This document shows positions 25,864 through 35,620 of a DNA stretch of 64,000 nucleotides, piece by piece. The notes under the pieces are model-generated. The model ran no database searches. It saw only the letters and a program-made list of their open reading frames with translations, and was not told the origin of the DNA. Each line of letters opens with the position of its first letter. The first letter of the stretch is position 1. The stretch spans positions 1 to 64,000 of the forward strand of contig JAFWFE010000063.1 in assembly GCA_017512555.1 (NCBI GenBank), given 5' to 3'. The stretch comes from Solobacterium sp. (GTDB taxonomy: Bacteria; Bacillota_I; Bacilli_A; Erysipelotrichales; Erysipelotrichaceae). The translations under genes and the position numbers were made by a program.

Positions 25864-26543
25864 TTCCAAAGAAGATCCATTATTGTTGGTTCGGAAGAGG
25901 ACCGAAGCCTAAACTGGCAAAGAAGTGTATTGCCAGCTGGAAGAAGTACTGTCCGGATTATGAAATCATTGAGTGGAATGAGGATAATTTTGATGTGTAT
26001 CAAAATGCGTATACGACGTACTTGTATAACAATAAGAAGTATGCATTTTTAAGTGACTATGCACGGCTAGTGATTCTTTACCGAGAGGGTGGAATCTATT
26101 TTGATACAGATGTTGAAGTTATTAGATCTTTTGATTCTCTACTTGAGGAACAAGCGTACTTTGGATTTGAAACGGATGAATACATTAATACAGGACTTGG
26201 ATTTGGAGTCGTGCCAGAGCACCAGATTGTTCAGGAAATGTTGAAGGAGTATGATCCCTATCTTGACGGCAAAAACGGTTATAAAGGATGTCCAGTGCTG
26301 AATACAGAAGCATTGAGCAAGAATGGATTGATTAAAAACGGAAAAACACAGGAGCACGAAACATTCACTGTATATTCACCGGAATACTTTAACCCTTATG
26401 ACGATCCCACAGGGAGATTAATTAAAACAATAAATACGTATTCAATACACTGGTATGCAAAATCATGGATGACTAGAAGAAAAAGAATACGTACTATACT
26501 GACAAAGCCTTATCATAGATTACAAGTATTACTGAAGCGGTAG
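25860..26543 (+). CDS. GT32-like capsular glycosyltransferase (DXD sugar-binding)
   Basis: The product has 227 residues. MIPKKIHYCWFGRGPKP, IEWNEDNFDV, FLSDYARLVILYREGGIYFDTDVEV with the DxD motif and ETDEYINTGLGFG make this a Gly_transf_sug/GT32-type enzyme common in capsule clusters. ATGA coupling to the previous gene (4 nt). Sugar specificity is not readable. The following gene (26550) is frameshifted. Confidence 0.88.
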   Translation: MIPKKIHYCWFGRGPKPKLAKKCIASWKKYCPDYEIIEWNEDNFDVYQNAYTTYLYNNKKYAFLSDYARLVILYREGGIYFDTDVEVIRSFDSLLEEQAYFGFETDEYINTGLGFGVVPEHQIVQEMLKEYDPYLDGKNGYKGCPVLNTEALSKNGLIKNGKTQEHETFTVYSPEYFNPYDDPTGRLIKTINTYSIHWYAKSWMTRRKRIRTILTKPYHRLQVLLKR

Positions 26544-26549
26544 AGATAT

Positions 26550-27532
26550 ATGAAGATAGGTATAATACTTCCTTATTTTGGCGGGTTTAACAGTTATTTT
26601 CATATATGGATGAATACTGTTAGAAATAACCCGGAAATTGATTGGTTACTTTTTACGGATCAAATAATCAATACAGAAATTCCTTCAAACTGTATAATTT
26701 ACAGCATCACTTTTAGTGAATTGAAAAAGTTATTTGAGTCAAAGTTTAATACTAAGATATATCTGAAAACACCATATAAACTTTGTGATTATAAACCTTA
26801 CTATGGGTTTCTGTTTTCTGAATATTTAAAGGATTATGACTTTTGGGGATATTGCGATTGTGATCTGATTTTTGGGAACATAAGGACATTTATCACTGAT
26901 GAATTGCTCGAGAAATATGACAAATTATTGCGGAGAGGGCACTTCAGTTTAATTAGAAACAGTGAAGATATTAATCAGAATTTTATGGCATTTGACACTT
27001 ATAAAACTGTGATTACTTCTCCTGTAATCTATGGATATGATGAATCTATCAAAGGTTATCATCTAGGATTTGCTGGAGAACTAATGGAAAAAGGGTATAG
27101 ATTTATGATGAAAAAAGATATATTGCCGATATAGATTTCAGGCATTTCCCCTTTTTCAGGATTGAGAATACTGAACAGCCGTTGGCCTTTAAATCTCACT
27201 CTGGGAAACTATATGAGTTATCAGTAATTGGGAACAGAATAAGTGAAGAAGAGATTATGTATGTACATTTTCAGAAGCGTTTTTTTGATGAGGTGACTGA
27301 AGATGTTGATAAAGACATATACATTATCCCGAATCGCATGATTGCCTGTGATAGTATTACTATGAATCCTGAAACACTTTTGAAGCTGATCAGTACAGAA
27401 AAGCCTGGGTACTATGATGTATATCGTGAAAAGATGGATTCTATCAAAAGAGATATAAAGCGATTTATTTATGAGCCGAAAAAACTAAACAGTATACTTT
27501 ATCGTGTTTTTGGCCATAGGAAGCATAGGTAG
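26550..27532 (+). pseudogene. Frameshifted DUF6625-like glycosyltransferase-type gene
   Basis: Two open pieces, 26550-27134 and one continuing in the +2 frame to 27532, encode adjoining parts of one protein of about 327 residues. The first starts IGIILPYFGGFNSYFHIW and contains DYDFWGYCDCDLIFGNIR; the second reads on as ADIDFRHFPFFRIENTEQPLAFKSHSG. The junction is GATATATT at 27117-27124: removing one AT pair restores KKDIADIDFRHF. The pattern matches DUF6625-type capsule proteins as I remember them (confidence moderate). Either a true inactivating mutation, a slippage-prone phase-variable site or a sequencing error is possible. Neighbouring genes are intact. Confidence 0.8.
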
Positions 27533-27565
27533 TGTGATAATGGAGCTGAGGAGATTTTTTCGTTA

Positions 27566-28756
27566 ATGAAACAGATTTTGATAGTTGCGAATGATCTTGA
27601 AATTGGTGGCGCTGAAAAAGCTCTTTTGGGACTGCTTGAAACGATTGATACTTCAAAAGTATCCGTAGACCTATTTCTTTTAAAACATACCGGTCAATGG
27701 CTTAATTATGTGCCTAAAGAAATTAATCTGCTACCTGAAATCAAACAGTACGCTTCTTTAGCTGTACCGGTGCAAGTGGCATTGAAGAATAAGTGCATCG
27801 GCGTTCTTTTTGGCAGGGTTTTGGGGAAATTCATTGCAAGAAGATATATCAAGCAAAATGGTATTTCAGGAATGAATTCAGTTGGCATTCAATACAGTTT
27901 TAAATATACGAAATGTTTTTTGCCAAGGATATCAGAAAAAGAATATGATTTAGTCATTGGTTTTTCAACACCATACTATATTCCCGTAGAAAAGGTAAAA
28001 GGCAAATGGAAAGTTGCATGGCTTCATACAGATTATTCGGTTATTGATGGTGATCGCAAAGAAGAAGCTGCTAACTGGAATACATATGATGAATTGGTGG
28101 CAGTATCTGATGATGTAAAAAACCAGTTTATCAAGATCTTCCCTACGCTGGCTGATAAAACCATTGTTATGGAGAATATCCTCCCTATATCACTGATAAA
28201 GAAACAGGCGGATGAGCACCAAGATCTTCCGTATTCCAGTGAGGATCTCAATTTACTATCAGTTGGCAGATTCAGTTATGCAAAAAACTTTGATAATATA
28301 CCCAAAATCTGTAAAAGGATAAAAGAAGAGGTTAAAAATGTCAGGTGGTATATCATCGGTTATGGACCGGATGAAGCATTAATCAGGCAGAAAATAGAAG
28401 AATATGGAATGCAGGATACCGTTATCATTCTTGGTAAGAAAGAGAATCCTTATCCATACATTCAGGCTTGTGATCTCTATGTACAGCCAAGTAGATATGA
28501 AGGAAAAGCAGTAACAGTAAAAGAAGCACAGATGCTGGGAAAGCCGGTAGTCATTACAGAATATGCTACATCAGGGAGCCAGCTAACGGATGGAGTAGAC
28601 GGTATCATCGTGCCGATGGATAACGAAAGATGTGCAAAAGGGATTATCCGGGTAATAAGAGATAAAGAGCTTAGGGAATCCTTGGTAAAGAACTGCTTGT
28701 CAAGTGACTTTTCCAACAGTTCAGAGATAGAAAAAATATACGAATTATTACAATAA
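27566..28756 (+). CDS. GT4 glycosyltransferase
   Basis: The product has 396 residues. IVANDLEIGGAEKALLGLLE is the typical start, followed by SVGRFSYAKNFDNIPKIC, WYIIGYGPDEA, LGKKENPYPYIQACDLYVQPSRYEGKAVTVKEAQMLG with the EX7E motif. These belong to GT-B fold GT4 enzymes. The donor is unknown. It is separated from the frameshifted gene by 33 nt and from the next gene by 6 nt. GAGGAG-like sequence is found about 15 nt before the ATG. Confidence 0.9.
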   Translation: MKQILIVANDLEIGGAEKALLGLLETIDTSKVSVDLFLLKHTGQWLNYVPKEINLLPEIKQYASLAVPVQVALKNKCIGVLFGRVLGKFIARRYIKQNGISGMNSVGIQYSFKYTKCFLPRISEKEYDLVIGFSTPYYIPVEKVKGKWKVAWLHTDYSVIDGDRKEEAANWNTYDELVAVSDDVKNQFIKIFPTLADKTIVMENILPISLIKKQADEHQDLPYSSEDLNLLSVGRFSYAKNFDNIPKICKRIKEEVKNVRWYIIGYGPDEALIRQKIEEYGMQDTVIILGKKENPYPYIQACDLYVQPSRYEGKAVTVKEAQMLGKPVVITEYATSGSQLTDGVDGIIVPMDNERCAKGIIRVIRDKELRESLVKNCLSSDFSNSSEIEKIYELLQ

Positions 28757-28762
28757 CGGAAG

Positions 28763-29815
28763 ATGTATAACAAACAGGATGCAACAATGACAAAAGGAAT
28801 GGCCATACTTTGTATGGTAGTTTTGCATTTGTTTTGCCGTAAAGGTACAGACGTCTACGGTACACCCTTATTGTGGGTAAGTCCCGGAGTACCACTTGCT
28901 TATTGGTTTGGATTCTATTCTGAAATCTGCGTACATATATATTCGATTTGTGCAGGATATGCATTGTACAGAGGGTATACCTTATTCTCCGAGCGGGGCA
29001 GAGCGTATATATCTAGTATTCATCGGTTGCCTCGCTTGTTACTCAATTATTGGATCGTAGTTTGTCTCTTTTCTGTTGTAGGATTACTTGTTCGTTCACA
29101 AAACAACATTCCTGGTTCATTCAATGACTTTATACTGAATCTCTTTCTGATTCGGAGTTATAACGGTGCTTGGTGGTACTTGAACACGTATATTCTGTTA
29201 GTTGTCTTGTCTCCTGTACTTCTATATCCAATTAGAAAAGCTTCTGCAGAATTTAGTGTTATTGGATCGCTTGTAATATCAGTTATCTGGTATGTTTTAA
29301 ATCGGTTTAACATGATACCTGCTTTTCCTGAGCAAACGATTCTTTCGTTTATGTTTAAAGAATTTCAAAACCTGATGAGTATACTTCCAGCAGTATGGAT
29401 TGGTGCTGCAATATGTAAAGGAAAGTTCTTTGATCGAATCAACAAAAAGTTGAAGGCGGAGAAGAATCAATCAAGAATTCTCATTGTGTGGATCTTATTA
29501 TTCGTGGTCACAAATATCATTGAAAAAGCAGTTTTCGTACTGCCTTGTGCAGTGTTAACATTTATACTCTTCAACTTTTGGATAAAGCCTGAATGGGTAA
29601 AACAAGTATTCTTATTTCTCGGCAAACATTCCACAAACATTTGGTTATCACATATGTTCTTTTATCTTGTCCTCTTTAAAGGTCTTGTACAAAAAGCGTT
29701 ATATCCAGTATTCATGTTGGGATTCATGATGATTTTGTGTATTGCAACATCATATGTTGTAATGGCAATAGAGAAAAGAGTGCTGACATTGATACAATAT
29801 TATAGAAATGTTTGA
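28763..29815 (+). CDS. Acyltransferase 3 family membrane protein
   Basis: The product has 350 residues and about ten helices. MTKGMAILCMVVLHLF includes the conserved His of the acyltransferase 3 family (PF01757); the K-R-rich loop after helix 3 and GAWWYLNTYILLVVLSP are also typical. Such proteins usually O-acetylate sugars in the lipid-linked or assembled polymer at the membrane. It follows the GT4 gene by 6 nt. Distinction from the second family member at 36546 is only by sequence; they are not close copies. Confidence 0.85.
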   Translation: MYNKQDATMTKGMAILCMVVLHLFCRKGTDVYGTPLLWVSPGVPLAYWFGFYSEICVHIYSICAGYALYRGYTLFSERGRAYISSIHRLPRLLLNYWIVVCLFSVVGLLVRSQNNIPGSFNDFILNLFLIRSYNGAWWYLNTYILLVVLSPVLLYPIRKASAEFSVIGSLVISVIWYVLNRFNMIPAFPEQTILSFMFKEFQNLMSILPAVWIGAAICKGKFFDRINKKLKAEKNQSRILIVWILLFVVTNIIEKAVFVLPCAVLTFILFNFWIKPEWVKQVFLFLGKHSTNIWLSHMFFYLVLFKGLVQKALYPVFMLGFMMILCIATSYVVMAIEKRVLTLIQYYRNV

Positions 29816-29832
29816 AAGGTAAAAGTCTGATT

Positions 29833-30828
29833 ATGCCTAAACTCAGTATTGTTGTTCCGGTATATAACGTAGAGCAGTATCTTGATCGGTGTGTAAACAG
29901 CATCCTGAATCAGGACTTTTCAGACTGGGAAATGATACTGGTGGATGATGGGTCTACTGATCAATGCTCTATACTATGCGACTCTTTTGCAGAGAAAGAC
30001 CCTCGCATCAAAGTGATTCATAAAAAGAATGGCGGACTCAGTAGTGCTAGAAATGCAGGACTGAGACTTGCGGGAGGAGTGTATGTAGGCTTTGTGGATT
30101 CAGATGATACAATCCGAAAAGATATGTACTTTCGCATGATCGAAGTAGCAGAAAAGTATCACACGGACTTTGTAATGTCTGATTATATGAGGGTATTTCC
30201 TAACGGTTCATCCACACTGATAACACAAAAAATAGAAGCAGGATTATATACAAAAGAAAAGATTAAAGCAGAGATATATCCCTCCTTGATTATGGGGAAA
30301 AATATAGATTATGGTCCTGTATTAGAAGTGTGGAGAAGTATGTATAGACGAAGTTTTTTGTTAGATAATAACCTAATGTTCAGTGATGAAGTTCGCTGGA
30401 GTGAGGATAACCTGTTCAGTGCATTTGCCGGATATTATGCGGATTCTTTCTACTATCTGAAGGGTGAAGCTCTGTATAACTACTATCGCAACGAAGGTAC
30501 GATAACAACATCCTATAAGAAAGGTGCTTGGCAGGTTTATTCACGTATGAATGAATACCTGCAGAACTTCTTCTCAGAGAAAAAAGACTATGACTTCAGC
30601 CAGGAATTGAAGTGGCATATGATCTATTATGCATGCGTTTGTGTATCACAGACAAAATCATTGGACAAAGCAGAAGCAGTAGAGGAACTGCGGATGATAT
30701 TAAACAGCCAACAACTGGTAAATGCGTTCAAGAACGTTGATCTTTCCAGAGTCAGCAAGAAGTTGCGAGTACAACTATTCTTGATGAAGTATAAGGTAAT
30801 ACCATTAGTCAGATATCTGATTAATTGA
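29833..30828 (+). CDS. GT2 glycosyltransferase
   Basis: The product has 331 residues. MPKLSIVVPVYNVEQYLDRCVNSIL, MILVDDGSTDQCS, GGLSSARNAGL and FVDSDDTI are the standard GT2 blocks with the DxD-like SDD motif; WSEDNLF supplies the ED(N) catalytic region. The start at 29833 is favoured with AAAGGT about 11 nt upstream; an in-frame TTG at 29812 would overlap the previous gene. Its sugar is unknown. Confidence 0.9.
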   Translation: MPKLSIVVPVYNVEQYLDRCVNSILNQDFSDWEMILVDDGSTDQCSILCDSFAEKDPRIKVIHKKNGGLSSARNAGLRLAGGVYVGFVDSDDTIRKDMYFRMIEVAEKYHTDFVMSDYMRVFPNGSSTLITQKIEAGLYTKEKIKAEIYPSLIMGKNIDYGPVLEVWRSMYRRSFLLDNNLMFSDEVRWSEDNLFSAFAGYYADSFYYLKGEALYNYYRNEGTITTSYKKGAWQVYSRMNEYLQNFFSEKKDYDFSQELKWHMIYYACVCVSQTKSLDKAEAVEELRMILNSQQLVNAFKNVDLSRVSKKLRVQLFLMKYKVIPLVRYLIN

Positions 30829-30879
30829 AGATGATGTCAATTGTAATACCTTCGTGAATGTGAAATACTTAAGAAAACA

Positions 30880-31884
30880 ATGCCTAAGATCTCTATTATC
30901 ATGCCTGTTTATAACAAGCAGAACTATATTCAAAGAAGTCTTGATTCGGTGTTGAATCAGGATTTTTTGGATTATGAATTGATTGTGGTAGATGATGGAA
31001 GTACGGATAATAGCTTAAAGATACTTGAAGAATACCAATCCAAAGACTCCAGAATAACTGTTATTCATACCGAGAATCATGGGGTATCTCATGCAAGAAA
31101 TGTAGGGCTGGAACATATCAACGGAGAATGGGTTCAGTTTCTTGATGGAGATGATTACATTGACAAAAAGTACTTGAATAATGTGCAATCGGTAATTAAC
31201 GATGTTTCGATAGATATAATCTTCAGCTCATTTTATAAAGTTAATGAAGTGGGAGAAGTTCTGGATACTGTAAAAACCGAATATACCGACATACAGTCCG
31301 GAGAGAAATTATTAGATAGTTTTCTTCAATACCAATGGAAGAATGGTTATTATGGTTTTATTTCCAATAAACTGATGCGCAGAAGATTAATAGAAAGGAC
31401 GAATGCACGATTTAACGAAAACCTGAGGTTGGCAGAGGATTTGGATTTCTTTGCCCAGATGTATCCAGCAGTTAATGTGAGCTATTATACTGATAATAAT
31501 AGTTTCTACTACTTACAGACAGATGATAGTTTGTCAAAAGACCAGGATATCGATTATCTTGGACAGCTTGAGATTCAGAAAAGAATCAGACAGTGGGCCA
31601 TTGATGCCGGTGCATTTGTGATTAACAAAGATACTGTTGACGGGCAGGTGTGCAGATATGCAGCATACGCAGTATTTGATGCCGCTATGAAAAACAGGGA
31701 TATTGCAAGTATCTGTAATACCTTGTTGAATGATGAAGTTGTTAATCAGTGCCTCAACAGTAAATATGTATCGAATCCCGTGCATAAAAGAATCATCTCT
31801 GCGATGCAGAAAAAGGACATTCATAAATTGGATTATTATTTACGTACTCGTGAGGCAATAAAAAAGATTTTAGGAAGACGATAA
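30880..31884 (+). CDS. GT2 glycosyltransferase
   Basis: The product has 334 residues. KISIIMPVYNKQNYIQRSLDSVLNQD, LIVVDDGSTDNS, HGVSHARNVGL, FLDGDDYID and AEDLDFF follow the GT2 order. A C-terminal acceptor domain of about 120 residues is helical. It lies 51 nt after the previous GT2 gene and 3 nt before the pyruvyltransferase-like gene. No SD is obvious, so its own translation could depend on the upstream gene. Donor and linkage not known. Confidence 0.9.
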   Translation: MPKISIIMPVYNKQNYIQRSLDSVLNQDFLDYELIVVDDGSTDNSLKILEEYQSKDSRITVIHTENHGVSHARNVGLEHINGEWVQFLDGDDYIDKKYLNNVQSVINDVSIDIIFSSFYKVNEVGEVLDTVKTEYTDIQSGEKLLDSFLQYQWKNGYYGFISNKLMRRRLIERTNARFNENLRLAEDLDFFAQMYPAVNVSYYTDNNSFYYLQTDDSLSKDQDIDYLGQLEIQKRIRQWAIDAGAFVINKDTVDGQVCRYAAYAVFDAAMKNRDIASICNTLLNDEVVNQCLNSKYVSNPVHKRIISAMQKKDIHKLDYYLRTREAIKKILGRR

Positions 31885-31887
31885 GCG

Positions 31888-33042
31888 ATGAACTATATAT
31901 TGGTCAATCACGGTGGCAGTGCTAATCATGGTTGTGAAGCACTGGTAAGAACAGTTAATACTCTTCTTGGAGGAGAGAATACAATCATGTCCGATTCTCC
32001 TGAAGAGGATCTTCGTTATGCCTTAAATGATGTGCTTGCTATTACTCCTGCAACATCTTCTTATTCCAGATTATCTGCGGATTTTGTGAATGCATATGCA
32101 CGTTTGAAACTGAATAAAGACTATTCTTACATGGATGTGCTGCCGTATTTAAAGCCGATCCGTGAGCTGGATTCTGGAACAACAGTTATATCGGTAGGCG
32201 GTGATATTTACTGCTATGAAGATTATCGTAAATATATTCTGATCCATCGTGAGATTGCTAAGAAGCATAAGACTATACTGCTGGGTTGTTCTCTGGAGAA
32301 ATACCTGTTTGATGATCCGGAGTTTGTAGCAGATATGAAATCTTATGATTACATATTCGCCAGAGAATCCATTACCTACGATTACCTGAAAGAAGCAGGG
32401 TTGTCCAATATTGGCCTGGCACCGGACACAGCATTCTTATTGCCTGAGATAGAATTACCGCTGCCTGAGGGTTTTATAGAAGGTAATACAATCGGTATTA
32501 ATGTTAGTCCTATGGTAGAACGAAGAGAAAGTAAGCCAGGGATAGTAAAAGAAAACTACCGGTATCTCATCAAATATATTCTGAATCATACAGACGCTTC
32601 AATTGCATTGATTCCACACGTGGTATGGAAAGATAATGATGATCGTACAATACTCAGAGAATTCTATGAAGAGTATAAAGATACAGGCAGAGTGGTAATG
32701 ATCGAAGACCATAACTGTATGGAGCTGAAGGGATATATTGCTCGATGCAGGTTCTTTATCGGTGCCAGGACACATGCGACGATAGCGGCGTACTCTTCTT
32801 GTGTGCCGACGCTTGTTGTGGGATATTCTGTTAAATCAAAGGGAATTGCAACAGATTTGTTTGGTACAGACGAGAAGTATGTGATACCTGTTCAGCAGTT
32901 CACTAAACAAGATGATCTGACAGAAAGCTTCCGGTGGATCATGGAAAACGAAGTTGAAATCAGGAATAATTTGAAACAGACAATTAAAGCATATATAGCA
33001 AATACAAATGCTTTGAAGGATCATATTAAAGAAATCGGGTAG
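31888..33042 (+). CDS. Polysaccharide pyruvyl transferase family protein
   Basis: The product has 384 residues. The start NHGGSANHGCEALVRTV, the central SVGGDIYCYE and LLGCSLEKY, and the C-terminal RTHATIAAYSSCVPTLVVGY match the PF04230 (PS_pyruv_trans) fold. Members add pyruvate ketals to sugars, giving a negative charge, although some are related glycosyl or non-pyruvyl enzymes. The gene begins 3 nt after the preceding GT2 stop, which implies coupling. With the LicD system, the polymer may be strongly anionic. Confidence 0.85.
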   Translation: MNYILVNHGGSANHGCEALVRTVNTLLGGENTIMSDSPEEDLRYALNDVLAITPATSSYSRLSADFVNAYARLKLNKDYSYMDVLPYLKPIRELDSGTTVISVGGDIYCYEDYRKYILIHREIAKKHKTILLGCSLEKYLFDDPEFVADMKSYDYIFARESITYDYLKEAGLSNIGLAPDTAFLLPEIELPLPEGFIEGNTIGINVSPMVERRESKPGIVKENYRYLIKYILNHTDASIALIPHVVWKDNDDRTILREFYEEYKDTGRVVMIEDHNCMELKGYIARCRFFIGARTHATIAAYSSCVPTLVVGYSVKSKGIATDLFGTDEKYVIPVQQFTKQDDLTESFRWIMENEVEIRNNLKQTIKAYIANTNALKDHIKEIG

Positions 33043-33050
33043 AGTCACAA

Positions 33051-34085
33051 ATGTATTATTTTTCTGAATTGAATCAAAGAGGAAATCATGCGGGAACGAA
33101 GGCACGCAATGATGCGGAAGTGATTTTAAAACGCTTTGGTGCACACCCGATTAATAAAAAACAGTTTATTTTGCAGTCACGAGAAGATGACAGTATTTAT
33201 TCAAACATAAAAAACAGGCTTGATCTCATACCATATTTTGCGAATGCTAAGTTCCTGAAGAATGAAAAAGTCTTCATCCAGTATCCGATGCTGGCTTTTG
33301 ACTGGACAGACCAGTATTTCGATGCTTTAGCTAAGAAAAACAGAATTATCCTGTTGATTCATGATCTGCATAGCTTGCGCAGAGGAGACGAAGAGGCATG
33401 CAGAGAAGAGTTACGTATTATAAACAAAGCAGATACAGTCATCGTGCATAACCGGTTCATGAAAGAAAAAATGCTCTCTTTGGGATTAACAGTACAGAAT
33501 ATATTCTGTCTGGATATTTTTGATTATTTGTGTGATGAAGCCACACCAAAGGGAGACGAAGACGCTGTAGTATTTGCGGGTAATCTGAATAAGTCTGATT
33601 TCTTGTACAGGATGTTTGGCGCTAACAAAGACGTCAGATTTAATATTTACGGTAATCCGGATGACAGACTGAATTCTTATGAAAATGTTCATTACCATGG
33701 CAGTTTCCTGCCGGATGAGTTGCCATCTGTCCTTAATGGTAAATACGGACTGGTATGGGATGGGGGAGATATTGACGGATGCAGCGGCGTTCTCGGTGAG
33801 TATACCAGAATCAATAATCCTCATAAACTGTCATTGTATGTAGCATCAGGACTTCCTGTAATTGTCTGGAATGAAGCAGCGATTGCAGAATATGTGGATA
33901 ATAACGGGATCGGTATTATTACAGACAGTATCTCTAATCTGGAAGAACTAATTCATGTCCCGGATGAGCAGTACACTCAGATGCAGGAGAATGTACTTCG
34001 TCTTCGCAAAAACATTATTAACGGCAGTCATCTGACGCATATTCTCGAAGAAATAGAACGAGGTAACTATGAAACCGCTCGTTAG
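33051..34085 (+). CDS. Galactofuranosyl/glucosyltransferase-like GT-B (WbbI/Gtf3 type)
   Basis: The product has 344 residues. MYYFSELNQRGNHAGTKARNDAEVIL at the N-terminus, LIHDLHSLR, VIVHNRFMKEKM, VVFAGNLNKSDFLY, FLPDELPSVLNGKYGLVWDGG and KLSLYVASGLPVIVW are typical for beta-1,6-galactofuranosyltransferase/Gtf3-like enzymes. The family uses UDP-linked sugars; whether it is galactofuranose here cannot be told, because no UDP-galactopyranose mutase gene is visible. It overlaps the next gene by 17 nt. Confidence 0.8.
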   Translation: MYYFSELNQRGNHAGTKARNDAEVILKRFGAHPINKKQFILQSREDDSIYSNIKNRLDLIPYFANAKFLKNEKVFIQYPMLAFDWTDQYFDALAKKNRIILLIHDLHSLRRGDEEACREELRIINKADTVIVHNRFMKEKMLSLGLTVQNIFCLDIFDYLCDEATPKGDEDAVVFAGNLNKSDFLYRMFGANKDVRFNIYGNPDDRLNSYENVHYHGSFLPDELPSVLNGKYGLVWDGGDIDGCSGVLGEYTRINNPHKLSLYVASGLPVIVWNEAAIAEYVDNNGIGIITDSISNLEELIHVPDEQYTQMQENVLRLRKNIINGSHLTHILEEIERGNYETAR

Positions 34086-34989
34086 TATCATTACACCTTG
34101 TTACAACGGTGAGAAATATGCAGATCGTTATTTTCGGTCTGTTTTGAGCCAGACCTATCCTTGTCTGGAACTGATTTTTGTCAACGATGGTTCAACAGAT
34201 AGAACAGAAGAGATCGCGCTCTCTTACAAGGATGCTCTGGAAAACAAAGGGATAAAATATACCTATCTCTATCAGGAGAATGCAGGCCAGGCTGCAGCTT
34301 TAAACAATGGATTGAAGATCTTTCAAGGTGACTATCTGGTCTGGCCAGACAGCGATGATGAAATTACACCAGACAGTATTGAGAAGCGTGTAGCGTTTCT
34401 GGAAAATCATCCAAATCTTGGAATTATGCGCAGCAACGGAATCGTAGTTAATGATGCGACTGGTGAAAAGAGAAGAATCGATAATAAGAATCATTCAGAA
34501 GCAGAAGATCTCTATGAAGATATCATGTTGCTGAGAACATATGGAAATCCCGGACCATATATGATCCGCAGAAGTCTTTTGCTTGAATGCTATCCGGATC
34601 TTGATATTTTCGTCTCTCGAACAGGCCAGAACTGGCAGATCTATGTTCCTGCATTCAGCCGCAGTCTGTGTGGTTATTTGGACGAAGATCTATTTATCAT
34701 ACATGAGCACGATGATAGTCATTCCAGGTATACCCGCTCTGCAGAAGCAGAATACAAGCGTTGGCATGGCTTTACAGAGATCCTTTTGAAAGGCATGGAA
34801 GCAGGCATAAAGAATACGGATTATTACAAGAATCTGGTGAAAGAGAATGAAGCCAGGCAGATATTTTACTATGCAGTGTCTGTCAGAGATATACCTACGA
34901 TTAAGACGGAGTTTCGTAATTTAAAGACATATGGGAAACCAACAATGAAGGAATCTCTGTTATACTTGAAATGTTTACTGGGTATGTAA
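34069..34989 (+). CDS. GT2 glycosyltransferase
   Basis: The product has 306 residues. LVSIITPCYNGEKYADRYFRSVL, LIFVNDGSTDRTEEI, NAGQAAALNNGL and WPDSDDEI mark a GT2 enzyme. The central RTGQNWQIYVPAFSR probably forms part of the acceptor site. It begins 17 nt inside the previous gene, preceded by GAACGAGGTAAC, and ends 2 nt before the acetyltransferase start. It is probably translationally coupled on both sides. Confidence 0.9.
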   Translation: MKPLVSIITPCYNGEKYADRYFRSVLSQTYPCLELIFVNDGSTDRTEEIALSYKDALENKGIKYTYLYQENAGQAAALNNGLKIFQGDYLVWPDSDDEITPDSIEKRVAFLENHPNLGIMRSNGIVVNDATGEKRRIDNKNHSEAEDLYEDIMLLRTYGNPGPYMIRRSLLLECYPDLDIFVSRTGQNWQIYVPAFSRSLCGYLDEDLFIIHEHDDSHSRYTRSAEAEYKRWHGFTEILLKGMEAGIKNTDYYKNLVKENEARQIFYYAVSVRDIPTIKTEFRNLKTYGKPTMKESLLYLKCLLGM

Positions 34990-34991
34990 GT

Positions 34992-35618
34992 ATGGGCAAA
35001 TTCAGAGATATTGATATTCTGCAATATATCTATCTGAACTATCTTTCCAAGAATGTGGTTCATGAAGGAAAAGGGAAGGTCGTTCCTTTTCGTGGTGCGC
35101 ATGTGGAACTGGGAGAGAACAGTAAACTAATCATACATGATGACAGTATTGAGATAGGTCTGAATAAGGTCAAAGGATCTAAGACTGAAACACTGATTCG
35201 GTTACGTAAAGGTGCCATATGGAACGTAAAAGGATACTGCGGATTGTCATATGGAGATACTCTGGAAGTCAATGAGAATGCAGAATTGAATTCCAATTAT
35301 TTCACTATGAATAGTAATTCAACAATCGTTGTGAACAAGAAAATTAGTATTGGTAATGATGTCATGATCGGCCGGAATGTCATTATCTATGACAGTGATT
35401 TTCATGCGCTGAATGACAGATCAGTTAGTGAAGAGGTTGTCATCGGTGATCATGTGTGGATCGCGACCAACGCCATGGTATTAAAGGGTGTCCATATAGG
35501 AAACGGTTCTGTGATCGCTGCCGGTACAATAGTAAAAGAAAATGTTCCTGAGTATGTAGTTATAGGCAGTGAAACAAAGCAGAAGATCCTGTCAGAGAAC
35601 GCGAACTGGAAGAGGTAA
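34992..35618 (+). CDS. Hexapeptide-repeat (left-handed beta-helix) acyltransferase
   Basis: The product has 208 residues. Imperfect hexapeptide repeats fill residues 85-195, e.g. IGNDVMIGRNVIIYDSDFHA, VIGDHVWIATNAMVLKGVHIGNGSVIAAGTIV. The DFHAL has the catalytic His typical of NodL/LacA-like acetyltransferases. It likely O-acetylates a sugar of the repeat unit in the cytosol. Start 34992 is chosen over an ATG at 34971 that lies inside the previous gene. The next gene begins 2 nt after its stop. Confidence 0.88.
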   Translation: MGKFRDIDILQYIYLNYLSKNVVHEGKGKVVPFRGAHVELGENSKLIIHDDSIEIGLNKVKGSKTETLIRLRKGAIWNVKGYCGLSYGDTLEVNENAELNSNYFTMNSNSTIVVNKKISIGNDVMIGRNVIIYDSDFHALNDRSVSEEVVIGDHVWIATNAMVLKGVHIGNGSVIAAGTIVKENVPEYVVIGSETKQKILSENANWKR

Positions 35619-35620
35619 AT

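Noticed and set aside
27182-27532. Separate 116-aa gene starting at TTG
   Set aside because: Its sequence continues the preceding broken gene after a 2-bp shift and it has no RBS.
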